Shown: in pieces, positions 36,783 to 48,213 of the stretch
Layout: the number at the start of each line of letters is the position of its first letter
Numbering within the stretch: the stretch's first letter is position 1
Origin: Sulfuritalea sp.
Lineage (GTDB): Bacteria; Pseudomonadota; Gammaproteobacteria; Burkholderiales; Rhodocyclaceae
Length of the DNA: 64,000 nt
Reading direction: 5' to 3'
Assembly: GCA_016710465.1 (NCBI GenBank)
Contig: JADJVS010000012.1
Coordinates: forward strand, 62,001-126,000
Made by a program: the position numbers and the translations under genes
The notes under the pieces: generated by a model
Databases searched by the model: none
Told to the model about the DNA's origin: nothing
Seen by the model: the letters and a program-made list of their open reading frames with translations, nothing else

Positions 36783-37132
36783 TCCTCGACTTCAGCGAGC
36801 CAGGCCCTGGCTTCGGCCTCGTCCTCGAACACGGTGAGGTCGGCATTGACGAATAGCTGCGACAACCAGGCGCTCCATGCCACCCACTGGCTGTTGGTGA
36901 TTACCGCGATGCGGCGGAAATCGCCCGAATGCTGCTGCGAGAAACGAATTTCCTCCCACGCCACGTCCAGGGTGAAGTCGGCCATTTCGCGCAGGTCGAC
37001 CAGCAGATCGACCGTGCCGGAAAACTTGATCTCGTAAAGAACGAGCTCCTCGAACTCCTTGAAGTCCGACAGGGTGAATTCGCCGAGCACGGCGAATTCG
37101 ACAAGATGGGCCTGATGCTGAGTGGTGATCAT
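36779..37132 (-). CDS. SpoIIAA-like (STAS/SEC14) domain protein
   Basis: A 117-residue soluble protein of the SpoIIAA-like family: ITTQHQAHLVEFAVLGEFTLSDF, LLVDLREMADFTLDVAWEE, and RIAVITNSQWVAW. These match STAS-type folds often annotated as SpoIIAA-like. The role is unknown. I chose the ATG at 37132, preceded by AAGGAGAACC, a strong ribosome-binding site. Its stop overlaps the sulfurtransferase start (ATGA), so the two are coupled. Confidence 0.75.
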
Positions 37133-37211
37133 GATGGTTCTCCTTAACCCCGAGAATAATCGGCGGAGCCCCAAAAGACAATGCGCATGCCGGCGCGCAC
37201 GGCCCCAAAAA

Positions 37212-37244
37212 ATTGAAAAGCCCGCGTTGCGCGGGCTTTTCAAT
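37212..37244 (-). terminator. Rho-independent terminator after hupB
   Basis: Perfect palindrome with stem TTGAAAAGCCCGCG/CGCGGGCTTTTCAA. The poly-T part on the minus strand (TTTTCAAT) fits termination of the HU messenger; it could work in both directions. Confidence 0.9.
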
Positions 37245-37266
37245 TTCAGGTCTGGCGACCGGATGT

Positions 37267-37557
37267 CTACTTCTTGCCCTTCCTGCCGGCCACGGCCTGC
37301 TTGAAACCCGCACCGGCGCTGAACTTCGGCACGGTCGTTGCGGGAATCTTGATGCTGGCGCCGGTTTTCGGGTTCTTGCCGGTACGCGCGGCGCGCTTGG
37401 CCGGCTTGAAGGTTCCGAAACCCACCAGGGTAACGGTATCGCCCTTCGAAACGGCCTTGACCACGGCGGCGATGACTCCGTCGAGTGCCCTGCCCGCAGC
37501 GGCCTTGCTGATGTCGGCCTCTTTGGCGGCGATCTCGATCAGTTCTGCTTTATTCAT
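37267..37557 (-). CDS. hupB: DNA-binding protein HU
   Basis: Nucleoid-associated histone-like protein of 96 residues. It begins MNKAELIEIAAKEA, has GFGTFKPAKRAARTGKNP covering the DNA-bending arm (the usual RxGRNPxTG reads RTGKNPKTG), and ends in a basic GRKGKK. The length is slightly over the usual 90. It is monocistronic, with its own terminator. Confidence 0.95.
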   Translation of the reverse strand: MNKAELIEIAAKEADISKAAAGRALDGVIAAVVKAVSKGDTVTLVGFGTFKPAKRAARTGKNPKTGASIKIPATTVPKFSAGAGFKQAVAGRKGKK

Positions 37558-37637
37558 TCTCTATGTCCCTCCGGTAATTTGCGGATGGTCCGCGAAAAAA
37601 TATTCTAATTCGCACCCCGCCCGGCCTTACAAGGAAT

Positions 37638-38738
37638 TTATGCACACCAGGGCTGGGATGCAGCGATGATGCCGCCGCCCAGACAGACCCTGGATTCATA
37701 GAGCACCATGGACTGCCCGGGTGTCACCGCCCATTGCGGCGCGGCAAACCGGACCTCGCACTCGGCCGCGGAAACGCGCTCGACCTGACAGGCCGCGTCG
37801 GGTTGGCGATACCGCGTTTTCGCGGCATAGACCCAATGCGTATGCGGCGCGCGACCCGATACCCAGGAAAGATCGCCGGCGACGAGGCTCGCCGACTGCA
37901 GCGCCGGGTGCTCATGGCCCTGCACCACGTAAAGCACATTCGCAGCCATGTCCTTGGCGGCGACGAACCACGGCTCCTCGGGCGCACCGCGCACGCCGCC
38001 GATACCGAGGCCCTCGCGCTGCCCCAGCGTGTAGTACATCAGGCCCTGGTGGCTGCCGATCACGCGGTCGCCGCCATGGATTCGAATTTCGCCCGGTTGC
38101 GGCGGCAGATAGCGGGCGAGAAATTCGCGGAAGGGCCGCTCGCCGATGAAGCAGATGCCGGTGGAATCCTTGCGCGCGTGGTTGGGCAGTCCCGCCTCTT
38201 CGGCGATGCGGCGCACGTCGCGCTTGTAGAGGTGGCCGACCGGGAAAAGCGTCTTTGACAATTGCGCCTGGTTGAGCCGGTGCAGGAAGTAGCTCTGATC
38301 CTTGGTCCCGTCCTCGGCCTTGAGCAGTTGCCATTCGCCAAGGAATTCGCGCACCTGGGCATAGTGGCCGGTGGCGATCTTTTCCGCGCCCAATGTCATG
38401 GCGTGATCGAGGAAGGCCTTGAACTTGATTTCGGAATTGCACAGCACGTCCGGATTCGGCGTGCGCCCGGCCTGGTACTCGCGCAGGAAATCGGCGAACA
38501 CGCGCTCGCGATACTCGGCCGAGAAATTCACCGCCTCGAAGTCGATGCCGATCACATCGGCGGCGGCGGCGGCGTCGACCAGGTCCTGGCGCGACGAGCA
38601 GTACTCCTCGTTGTCGTCGTCCTCCCAGTTCTTCATGAACAGGCCGATCACCTCGTAGCCTGCGCGCTTCAGCAGCAGGGCGGCAACCGACGAGTCGACG
38701 CCGCCCGACAGTCCGACAATGATTCTTCCCTTGCTCAT
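37638..38738 (-). CDS. mnmA: tRNA 2-thiouridylase MnmA
   Basis: Installs 2-thiouridine at position 34 of tRNA Lys/Glu/Gln. It is 366 residues with the PP-loop SGGVDSS (11-17), catalytic C100 (DVLCNSEIKF) and C196 (STGICFIG). The Nudix hydrolase gene ends three bases away on the same side, an arrangement (nudJ-mnmA) common in proteobacteria. Confidence 0.97.
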   Translation of the reverse strand: MSKGRIIVGLSGGVDSSVAALLLKRAGYEVIGLFMKNWEDDDNEEYCSSRQDLVDAAAAADVIGIDFEAVNFSAEYRERVFADFLREYQAGRTPNPDVLCNSEIKFKAFLDHAMTLGAEKIATGHYAQVREFLGEWQLLKAEDGTKDQSYFLHRLNQAQLSKTLFPVGHLYKRDVRRIAEEAGLPNHARKDSTGICFIGERPFREFLARYLPPQPGEIRIHGGDRVIGSHQGLMYYTLGQREGLGIGGVRGAPEEPWFVAAKDMAANVLYVVQGHEHPALQSASLVAGDLSWVSGRAPHTHWVYAAKTRYRQPDAACQVERVSAAECEVRFAAPQWAVTPGQSMVLYESRVCLGGGIIAASQPWCA

Positions 38739-38741
38739 GGC

Positions 38742-39197
38742 TCAACCGTGATGCGTGATCAGTTCGAGGGGGTAACGCCGCCCGGCGAGGCAATCCGCGA
38801 CGCACTGCCAGACCAGCGGGCTGCGGTGGCGATCGGCGCTGGCGCGGATTTCCTCCGACGTCATCCATACCGCGCGGAGGATGCCAGCGTCGAGTTTCCG
38901 GTCGGCATGGTGATCACCGAGCTCGCCGCCAAAGGCAAAGCGCAGGTAAGTGATGTCGCCCTGCGGACGCGGCCATTGATAAACCCCGATCAAGGCCGTC
39001 GGCCGGAAGCTCCAGGCGGTTTCCTCCAGCGCTTCCCGCGCGCAAGCCGCGACCAGGGACTCGCCCTGATCCAGGTGGCCGGCGGGCTGGTTGAAGCGCA
39101 GGCCGTCGTCGGTCTCTTCCTCTACCAGCAAAAAGCGGCCGTCGCGCTCGATCAGCGCGGCGACGGTGACGTTGGGTTTCCAGGGGCGTTGTTCCAT
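38742..39197 (-). CDS. nudJ: Nudix hydrolase, NudJ-like
   Basis: A 151-residue Nudix pyrophosphatase. The Nudix box begins GHLDQGESL and ends REALEETAW (about residues 40-62), with all catalytic glutamates. VTVAALIERDGRFLLVEEE at the start and adjacency to mnmA match NudJ, which hydrolyses thiamin and nucleotide diphosphates. The substrate is inferred. Confidence 0.88.
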   Translation of the reverse strand: MEQRPWKPNVTVAALIERDGRFLLVEEETDDGLRFNQPAGHLDQGESLVAACAREALEETAWSFRPTALIGVYQWPRPQGDITYLRFAFGGELGDHHADRKLDAGILRAVWMTSEEIRASADRHRSPLVWQCVADCLAGRRYPLELITHHG

Positions 39198-39257
39198 ACG
39201 GGCATTCTAGCGCCTGCTAAAATCCGCCATTCACTCAACGCAATGCTGGAGATTCCC

Positions 39258-40178
39258 ATGTCTATGGCCGACCGTGATGGCTTCATCTGGTACGACGGCA
39301 AGCTCGTGCCCTGGCGCGAAGCGACCACCCACGTGCTGACCCATTCGCTGCATTACGGCCTGGCCGTGTTCGAGGGTGTGCGCGCCTACAAGACCGATTC
39401 CGGCACGGCCATTTTCCGGCTCAAGGAACACACCGACCGCCTGTTCAACTCGGCGCATATCTACCGCATGCCCATGCCTTACGACAAGGCGACGCTGATG
39501 GAAGCGCACAAGGAAGTCGTGCGCAGCAACAAGCTCGATTCCTGCTACCTGCGCCCGATCGCCTTCTACGGCTCGGAGAAGATGGGCGTCAGCCCGCGCG
39601 GCGCGGCCACCCACGTCTCGATCGCCGCCTGGCCCTGGGGCGCCTACCTCGGCGAGGAAGGCCTGGAGAAGGGCATCCGCGTCAAGACCTCGAGTTTCAC
39701 GCGCCACCATGTCAATGTCTCGATGTGCCGCGCCAAGTACGCCGGCACCTACGCCAATTCGATCCTCGCCAACATGGAAGCCACGGACGACGGCTACGAC
39801 GAAGCCCTGTTGCTCGACGTGGACGGCTTCGTCGCCGAGGGCGCCGGCGAGAACCTGTTCGTCATCAAGGATGGGCAGATCTACGAACCCGAGATCGCAT
39901 CGGCCCTGATCGGCATCACCCGCGCCACGGTGCACACGCTGGCGAAGGAACTTGGCTACAGCGTGATTTCCAAGCGCCTGACGCGCGACGACATCTACAT
40001 CGCCGACGAAGCCTTCTTCACCGGCACCGCCGCCGAGGTAACGCCGATCCGCGAACTCGACAACCGCAAGATCGGCGCCGGCAGCCGCGGCCCGATCACG
40101 GCAAAAATCCAGAGCCTGTTCTTCGACGTGGTCAATGGCCGCGTGCCGGCCCACGCCGACTGGCTCAGCTACATCTGA
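39258..40178 (+). CDS. ilvE: Branched-chain amino acid aminotransferase
   Basis: PLP-dependent fold-type IV aminotransferase of 306 residues, last step of Leu/Ile/Val synthesis. Recognisable pieces: HSLHYGLAVFEGVRAY, the PLP lysine in MCRAKYAGTYANS, and EGAGENLFVIKDG. The ATG at 39258 follows a GGAG at proper distance; ATG at 39264 is the alternative. It leads ilvE-zinc finger-waaF, a typical betaproteobacterial order. Confidence 0.96.
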   Translation: MSMADRDGFIWYDGKLVPWREATTHVLTHSLHYGLAVFEGVRAYKTDSGTAIFRLKEHTDRLFNSAHIYRMPMPYDKATLMEAHKEVVRSNKLDSCYLRPIAFYGSEKMGVSPRGAATHVSIAAWPWGAYLGEEGLEKGIRVKTSSFTRHHVNVSMCRAKYAGTYANSILANMEATDDGYDEALLLDVDGFVAEGAGENLFVIKDGQIYEPEIASALIGITRATVHTLAKELGYSVISKRLTRDDIYIADEAFFTGTAAEVTPIRELDNRKIGAGSRGPITAKIQSLFFDVVNGRVPAHADWLSYI

Positions 40179-40195
40179 TCCCGAGGAAACCCGCC

Positions 40196-40402
40196 ATGAC
40201 AGTGATTGACGAAACCAAACGCCAGATCGACGTCACCGCCCATGACCTGCCGCTCGCCTGCCCCCGCCCCGGCGCCCCGCTCTGGGCGCGCCATCCGAAG
40301 GTCTACATCGACCTCTTGAAGGGCGCCAACGGCGAGGCGGCCTGTCCCTACTGCGGCACGCAATACCGCTTTACCGGCGAACGGCCAAAGGGTCATCACT
40401 AA
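40196..40402 (+). CDS. CHCC-type zinc-finger domain protein
   Basis: A 68-residue protein with Cys22, His33, Cys50 and Cys53 (ACPRPGAP, ARHPKVYI, ACPYCGTQY). This is the CHCC zinc-finger pattern of the family that includes mitochondrial complex I subunit NDUFS6. Bacterial members are commonly encoded between ilvE and waaF, and their role is unknown. It starts 17 bases after ilvE with a GAGGAA ribosome-binding site. Confidence 0.85.
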   Translation: MTVIDETKRQIDVTAHDLPLACPRPGAPLWARHPKVYIDLLKGANGEAACPYCGTQYRFTGERPKGHH

Positions 40403-40434
40403 GGCAGGCTCCGGCGCTTCTTGCCGCCACGGAC

Positions 40435-41421
40435 GTGAAGATACTGGTCGTCGCGCCGTCCTGGATCGGCGACACGATCATCGCCCAGCCGTTGCTGCGC
40501 CTCATCAAGCAGCGCAATCCCGGCGCGCGGATCGACGTCTTCGCCGCCGACTGGTGTGCGCCCCTGCTGGCGCGGATGTCCGAGGTCGACGCCGTCGTCG
40601 ACAACCCCTTTGGCCACGGCGAATTCGGTTTGGCTGCCCGGCGTGCGCTGGGTCGCCGTCTCGCCAGCGCCGACTATGACGCCGCCTACGTCCTGCCCAA
40701 CTCCTGGAAATCCGCGCTGATGCCCTTCTTTGCCGGCATCCCGCGCCGCATCGGCTACCGGGGCGAGGCGCGCTTCGTCTTGCTCAATGAGCGCCACGTG
40801 CTCGACGAGACAGCACATCCCTTGCAGGTGCAGCGCTACGCGGCGCTAGCGGGGCCGCTGCCCGGCAACTTGCCGCCGCCACGCCTGAACTCCACGCCCG
40901 AACAACAACGGGCGGCGCGGCAGGCCCTCGGCCTGCCGCCGGACGGCGCCCCGGTGGTGTTCTGTCCGGGAGCGGAATACGGTCCGGCCAAGCGCTGGCC
41001 GGCGCGGCATTTCGCCGCCCTGGCGCAACTCGTTGCCAGCCCGGCCAATCCCGCTTGGCTGATCGGCTCGGCCAAGGATCGCGACGTCGGCGACGAGATC
41101 GTCTCGCTCGCCGCAAATTGCGCCATCAACCTCTGCGGCCGCAGCTCGCTCGCGCAGGCCATCGACCTGACCGCCTCGGCGCGTTGCGTGGTGAGCAACG
41201 ACTCGGGTCTGATGCACGTCGCCGCGGCCCTCGGGCGGCCCCTCGTGGCACTTTTCGGCTCGTCCTCGCCGGCCTATACGCCGCCGCTCTCGCCGCATGC
41301 GAAAATCCTTTCGCGCAAACTCGAATGCAGCCCCTGCTTCAAGCGCGAATGCCCCTTGGGCCATTTCGACTGCCTGAACGGCCTTGAACCTCGACAGGTT
41401 CTCGACGCCATGGAGGCCTGA
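40435..41421 (+). CDS. waaF: ADP-heptose:LPS heptosyltransferase II
   Basis: Glycosyltransferase family 9 enzyme of 328 residues adding the second heptose to the LPS inner core. It begins MKILVVAPSWIGDTIIAQPLL, has FCPGAEYGPAKRWPARHFA and SNDSGLMHVAAALGRP, and ends with the cysteine-rich LECSPCFKRECPLGHFDC region typical of WaaF. The start is a GTG at 40435. Confidence 0.95.
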   Translation: MKILVVAPSWIGDTIIAQPLLRLIKQRNPGARIDVFAADWCAPLLARMSEVDAVVDNPFGHGEFGLAARRALGRRLASADYDAAYVLPNSWKSALMPFFAGIPRRIGYRGEARFVLLNERHVLDETAHPLQVQRYAALAGPLPGNLPPPRLNSTPEQQRAARQALGLPPDGAPVVFCPGAEYGPAKRWPARHFAALAQLVASPANPAWLIGSAKDRDVGDEIVSLAANCAINLCGRSSLAQAIDLTASARCVVSNDSGLMHVAAALGRPLVALFGSSSPAYTPPLSPHAKILSRKLECSPCFKRECPLGHFDCLNGLEPRQVLDAMEA

Positions 41422-41423
41422 CC

Positions 41424-41849
41424 TTGCCCAGCCAGAAAATCTTCGCCACGCCACAGGATGCTGAAGCCGCCTTCTACGAGGCGCTGGAACGCTGCGATGC
41501 CGACGCCATGATGGACGTCTGGGCCGAGGAAGACGAAGTCACCTGCATCCATCCCGGCGGCCCGCGCCTGGTCGGCCATGCGACGATCCGTGAGGCCTGG
41601 CGCGCCATTTTCGCCAACGGCATGCGCCTGAAACTGCGCTTGTCGCAGGCCACCACCTTGAGCACCCCGTTCGCCGTGGTCAATACCGTGCTGGAGCACT
41701 TTTCGACCCCGAACGACCAGGCCGTCGGCGCACCGGTCGTCGCCACCAATGTCTATGTGCGTGGTGCCACCGGCTGGAGGATGGTGGCGCACCATGCCTC
41801 GGCGGTGCCGCCGAGCAGCCTGGCCGACGATTCGCGCATCCTGCATTGA
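41424..41849 (+). CDS. SnoaL-like / nuclear-transport-factor-2 fold protein
   Basis: A 141-residue protein with the NTF2-like cone fold pattern: DAEAAFYEALERCDADAMM, WAEEDEVTCIHPGG, REAWRAIF, and TNVYVRGATGWRMVAHHAS. It is similar to small ketosteroid-isomerase-like (DUF4440/SnoaL) proteins of unknown substrate. The TTG start at 41424 lies 9 bases after GGAGG. It overlaps the following hydrolase gene by four bases. Confidence 0.78.
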   Translation: MPSQKIFATPQDAEAAFYEALERCDADAMMDVWAEEDEVTCIHPGGPRLVGHATIREAWRAIFANGMRLKLRLSQATTLSTPFAVVNTVLEHFSTPNDQAVGAPVVATNVYVRGATGWRMVAHHASAVPPSSLADDSRILH

Positions 41850-42823
41850 CGCCTTGCGACTACCGGGCGCCGGCATGGCTGCCGGGAGCCCATGCGCAAA
41901 CGATCTGGCCACTGCTGATCAGGGGGCCGCTGCCGTCCTATCGGCGGGAACGCTGGGAGACGCCCGACGGCGATTTCATCGACCTCGACTGGGTCGATGG
42001 TGAGCGCGGAAAGCCCTGCGTGGCCCTGTTCCATGGCCTTGAGGGGAGTTCGCGAAGCCACTACGCCAGGCGCCTGATGCAAGCGGCAAGGGAACGCGGA
42101 TGGCATGGCGTCGTGGTGCATTTTCGCGGTTGCTCGGGCGAAGCCAACCGCCTGGCGCGCGCCTACCACTCCGGAGATTCGACGGAAATCGACTGGGTTT
42201 TGCGGCGCCTGGACGCCGGCGGCTTTCCCGCGCTGTTTGCCGCCGGCGTATCGCTGGGCGGCAATGCCCTGCTCAAGTGGGCCGCCGAACTTGGAGCCGA
42301 TGACAAAAGCCCCGCCATGGCTATCGCCGCGATCAGCGCGCCGCTTGACCTGGCGGCCGCCAACAAGGCCCTTTCGTCAGGCTTTAACCTGATTTACGCG
42401 CGGCATTTCCTGCGAACCCTGATTCCGGCGGCGCGCGAAAAATACCGCCGCTTTCCGGGTCGCTTTGACATTCGTCGCGCGCTGGCGGCGAAGACCTTGC
42501 GTGATTTCGACGATGCCGTCACGGCGCCACTGCACGGCTTTGCCGGCGCGGATGACTACTACGCGCGCAGCAGCGCCGGCCCGCTACTCGGCACGATCCG
42601 CCTGCCGACCTTGCTGCTGCACGCGCTCAATGATCCCTTCCTGCCGGCTGCCGCCTTGCCGTGCCGCGAGCAGTTGCCGCCGTCGCTTACGCTGGAGCTG
42701 ACCGAGCACGGCGGCCACGTCGGCTTTGTGCACGGCGCTCCACCCGGGCGCCTGGATTGGATGCCGCGACGCGTCCTGGCGCATTTTGCGCAGCACCTGC
42801 CCGCTGCGGTGCACATGCGATAA
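41846..42823 (+). CDS. Alpha/beta hydrolase, YheT type
   Basis: A 325-residue hydrolase. It opens YRAPAWLPGAHAQTIWP as in YheT, then LFHGLEGSSRSHYAR (oxyanion region), the nucleophile in GVSLGGNALLKW, Asp in NDPFLP and His in EHGGHVGFV. The YheT substrate is unknown. It starts at a TTG overlapping the previous stop (TTGA), so it is translationally coupled. Confidence 0.85.
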   Translation: MTPCDYRAPAWLPGAHAQTIWPLLIRGPLPSYRRERWETPDGDFIDLDWVDGERGKPCVALFHGLEGSSRSHYARRLMQAARERGWHGVVVHFRGCSGEANRLARAYHSGDSTEIDWVLRRLDAGGFPALFAAGVSLGGNALLKWAAELGADDKSPAMAIAAISAPLDLAAANKALSSGFNLIYARHFLRTLIPAAREKYRRFPGRFDIRRALAAKTLRDFDDAVTAPLHGFAGADDYYARSSAGPLLGTIRLPTLLLHALNDPFLPAAALPCREQLPPSLTLELTEHGGHVGFVHGAPPGRLDWMPRRVLAHFAQHLPAAVHMR

Positions 42824-42852
42824 TCCGCCACCGTCCGTTCAAGCCATACGTC

Positions 42853-44235
42853 ATGAATAATCCGGCACCCGAAATCTTCAAGGCCTACGATATCCGCGGC
42901 ATCGTTCGCGACAAACTGACCGCCGACGTAGTGCGCCAGATCGGCCTGGCGCTGGGGACCGAAGCCGTGGCGCGCGGAGTCAAGGCCATCGCCATCGGGC
43001 GCGACGGACGGCTCTCCGGCCCGGAGCTTGCCGGGGCGCTGGCCTCGGGCATCACCCATACCGGCGTCGACGTGATCGACATCGGCCGCGTGCCGACACC
43101 GATGAGCTATTTCGCCGCCCACGAACTGGGCACCGACAGTTGCGTATCGGTTACGGGCAGCCACAATCCGCCGGAGTACAACGGCCTGAAGATGGTCCTC
43201 GCCGGCCAGACGCTCCATGGCGACATGATCCAGGATTTGCGTCGCCGTATCGCCAGCGCCGACTTCTGCGAGGGCCGTGGCGTGGTACGCCACGCCAGCG
43301 TGCGCCAGAGCTACATCGACCGCATCGTCGGCGATGTCAGGCTGGCGCGGCCGATGAAGATCGTCATCGACTGCGGCAATGGCGTCGCCGGCAGCGTCGC
43401 CCCGGAACTGTTCCGGCGCATGGGCTGCAGCGTGACGCAACTGTTCTGCGAGGTCGACGGCAATTTCCCCAACCACCATCCGGATCCGTCCAAGCCCGAG
43501 AACCTCGAAGACCTGCGGCGCGCGCTGCGCGAAGGCGATGCCGAACTGGGCCTGGCCTTCGACGGCGATGGCGACCGCCTCGGCGTGGTGACCAAGGATG
43601 GCGCAATCATCTATCCGGATCGCCAATTGATGCTGTTCGCCGCCGATATCCTGACGCGCAATCCCGGCGCCCAGATCATCTATGACGTGAAGTGCTCGCG
43701 CTGGGTCGCCGAGTCGGTACGCCATCAAGGCGGCGTGCCGCTGATGTGGAATACCGGCCACGCACTGGTCAAGGCCAAGCTCAGGGAAACCGGCGCGCCG
43801 TTTGCCGGTGAAATGAGCGGCCACATGTTCTTCAAGGAGCGCTGGTACGGTTTCGATGACGGCCTCTATGCCGGCGCGCGCCTGCTCGAGATCGTTTCGC
43901 GCTGGGCCGATGCCGGCTGGCCGCTCAAGCATTTGCCGAATGCCATCTCGACGCCAGAGCTCAATCTGAAAATGGCCGAAGGCGAACCGCATGAGCTGGT
44001 CGCCCGCCTGCGCAAGCAGGGCAGGAAACTGTTCCCCGGCGCCAGGAAACTGATCCTCATCGACGGCGTGCGCGCCGAGTATGCGGATGGCTTTGGGCTG
44101 GCGCGCGCCTCCAACACCACGCCGGTGGTGGTGCTGCGCTTCGAGGCTGACACAAAGCCCGGGCTCGAACGCATCCAGAAGGAATTCCGGGCAGCACTCG
44201 CCAGTGCTTGGCCGGGTCTGGCGATCGACTTTTAG
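42853..44235 (+). CDS. algC: Phosphomannomutase/phosphoglucomutase
   Basis: Alpha-D-phosphohexomutase of 460 residues interconverting 6- and 1-phosphates of mannose or glucose for LPS and exopolysaccharide synthesis. The phosphoserine motif is VTGSHNPPEYNG (S103), the Mg site DGDGDRLG, the sugar-binding loop GEMSGHMFF, and the phosphate-binding loop DGVRAEYADGFGLARASNT. AlgC or ManB are equally good names. It is convergent with alaS. Confidence 0.92.
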   Translation: MNNPAPEIFKAYDIRGIVRDKLTADVVRQIGLALGTEAVARGVKAIAIGRDGRLSGPELAGALASGITHTGVDVIDIGRVPTPMSYFAAHELGTDSCVSVTGSHNPPEYNGLKMVLAGQTLHGDMIQDLRRRIASADFCEGRGVVRHASVRQSYIDRIVGDVRLARPMKIVIDCGNGVAGSVAPELFRRMGCSVTQLFCEVDGNFPNHHPDPSKPENLEDLRRALREGDAELGLAFDGDGDRLGVVTKDGAIIYPDRQLMLFAADILTRNPGAQIIYDVKCSRWVAESVRHQGGVPLMWNTGHALVKAKLRETGAPFAGEMSGHMFFKERWYGFDDGLYAGARLLEIVSRWADAGWPLKHLPNAISTPELNLKMAEGEPHELVARLRKQGRKLFPGARKLILIDGVRAEYADGFGLARASNTTPVVVLRFEADTKPGLERIQKEFRAALASAWPGLAIDF

Positions 44236-44259
44236 CCGAGGTTTGCGCGCCAACCGGAA

Positions 44260-46881
<2,622 letters not shown>

Positions 46882-46971
46882 GGCGGATGCACAGCCTGGG
46901 ACGCAAAGCGCTGATTTTACGCGAATGAAACCCATCCCACGGGAGGATGAAGGACGTCACTTGCAGCCCGC

Positions 46972-47000
46972 AAAAAGGCAAAGCCCGCACCAGGCGGGCT
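46972..47000 (-). terminator. Terminator after the 125-residue secreted protein gene
   Basis: Stem AGCCCGCC/GGTGCGGGCT-like (46982-47000) followed on the minus strand by TTGCC and five T residues. It lies 20 bases after the stop of the 47.0-47.4 kb gene and upstream of alaS. Confidence 0.8.
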
Positions 47001-47020
47001 CTACTGACTCGGAGGTGGAC

Positions 47021-47398
47021 TTACTTGCGGCCCGGCCGATCCCGCTTGCCGTCATGGTTGCGGTCGTGCTGGCGGTCATGCTTTTCCTTGGCCACGTGGC
47101 GACTCTGCACGTCCTGCGCCTGGTTGATGCGGGCGCGCTCCTTGGCCGTCACCTTGCCATCGGCCTTGGCCTTGTCTTCCATCTTCTGCACGCGCTCCTG
47201 GCCCTTCTCCATGCGGGCGGCTTCCTTCGCCGTCAATTCGCCGGACTTGACGCCCTGGTCGATGCGCTTCTGCTGCTCGGCCTGGCGCTTGTCGATGCCG
47301 GGTGTCGCGGCGGGATCTTTTGCCGGCGCGGTCTGGGCATACACCGGCAGGGCCACGGCGGCAAGAACGGAAAGCAGCAGGCGGGTGGTACGGTTCAT
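47021..47398 (-). CDS. Secreted charged repeat protein, function unknown
   Basis: A 125-residue protein with a clear signal peptide (MNRTTRLLLSVLAAVALPVYAQ, cut near residue 22). The mature part is highly charged and contains two related segments: RIDQGVKSGELTAKEAARMEKGQ and KADGKVTAKERARINQAQ. The end is rich in His/Arg/Asp (KHDRQHDRNHDGKRDRPGRK). Similar small periplasmic proteins occur in betaproteobacteria. The DGKVTAKE-type loops resemble EF-hand-like turns, but calcium or metal binding is only a guess. It is monocistronic. Confidence 0.75.
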   Translation of the reverse strand: MNRTTRLLLSVLAAVALPVYAQTAPAKDPAATPGIDKRQAEQQKRIDQGVKSGELTAKEAARMEKGQERVQKMEDKAKADGKVTAKERARINQAQDVQSRHVAKEKHDRQHDRNHDGKRDRPGRK

Positions 47399-47496
47399 TT
47401 GTTTCTCCTCGGATTGGCATGGGACGACCCCATGCGCAGAGTAACGCCGGTCGAATCCATGCGCTGACGCGAGAGTGTAAGCGGGCGTAAGGCCGC

Positions 47497-48213
47497 TTAC
47501 ATTTCGCTCGGCGTCCACAGGTCGGGACGATCGGTAAACACCGCTGTCGCCCCCATGGCAAACAGCCGCTCGGACTCGTCGCGCCGATTGACCGTGTAAC
47601 ACGCGACCGGCACACCGGCATCGAGCGCGGCTTGCAAACGGTCGGCCGAAGCACGCTTGGCGTCGATGTGCAGTGCCCCCGCAGCCACCTCCGAAAGCAT
47701 CCGGCCCCAATCGTCCGCGAGCGAATCGACCAGTAGCGCCCGCGGCAATTCCTCGGCCGCCGCCGCCGCCTCGCGCAAGGCATCGATGGAGAACGAAGAC
47801 AACACCAGCTTGTCGACTCCGCGGGCGGCACGCGCCACGGCGCGGCCGGTTTCGCGCTCCAGGCCGGGCGCCGGCTTGATTTCGACATTCGCCCACAGGT
47901 CGAGTGCCGCGCACAGGCGCAAGGCCTCCGCAAGCGTCGGCACGGCCTCGCCGGCGAACGCGGGATGATGCCTGGCACCGGCATCGAGGCGCACAAGCTC
48001 GGTCGACGCCCTATTTGCCACGGGACCGCAAGCCAGTGTGGTTCGCTCCAGGGTTTCGTCGTGCATCAGCACCGGGATTCCGTCAGCGCCGAGCATGGCG
48101 TCGAACTCGACCCCCCTGCACCTCAGGCGAGCCGCGACGCGCAATCCGGCGAGCGTGTTCTCCGGCGCCAGGGCACCGCCGCAGCGGTGGGCAATGATGC
48201 GCGGATAACGCAT
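47497..48213 (-). CDS. ugpQ: Glycerophosphodiester phosphodiesterase UgpQ
   Basis: Hydrolyses glycerophosphodiesters to glycerol-3-phosphate and alcohol. It is 238 residues long with catalytic IAHRCGG, PENTLAG, VEFDAML and HDETLERTT, and later NVEIKPAP. No signal peptide, so it is cytosolic. The start codon overlaps the TAA of the upstream binding-protein gene (TAATG), implying coupled translation and shared function in glycerophosphodiester or G3P use. Confidence 0.93.
   Translation of the reverse strand: MRYPRIIAHRCGGALAPENTLAGLRVAARLRCRGVEFDAMLGADGIPVLMHDETLERTTLACGPVANRASTELVRLDAGARHHPAFAGEAVPTLAEALRLCAALDLWANVEIKPAPGLERETGRAVARAARGVDKLVLSSFSIDALREAAAAAEELPRALLVDSLADDWGRMLSEVAAGALHIDAKRASADRLQAALDAGVPVACYTVNRRDESERLFAMGATAVFTDRPDLWTPSEM

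Noticed and set aside
38262..40178. 638-codon fused frame ending in ilvE
   Set aside because: The first 330 codons are antisense to mnmA and nudJ; the aminotransferase begins at 39258 after a ribosome-binding site.
47021..47914. 297-codon frame joining a stretch inside ugpQ to the small secreted protein
   Set aside because: The signal peptide begins at 47398, and the upstream part is an off-frame reading of ugpQ.
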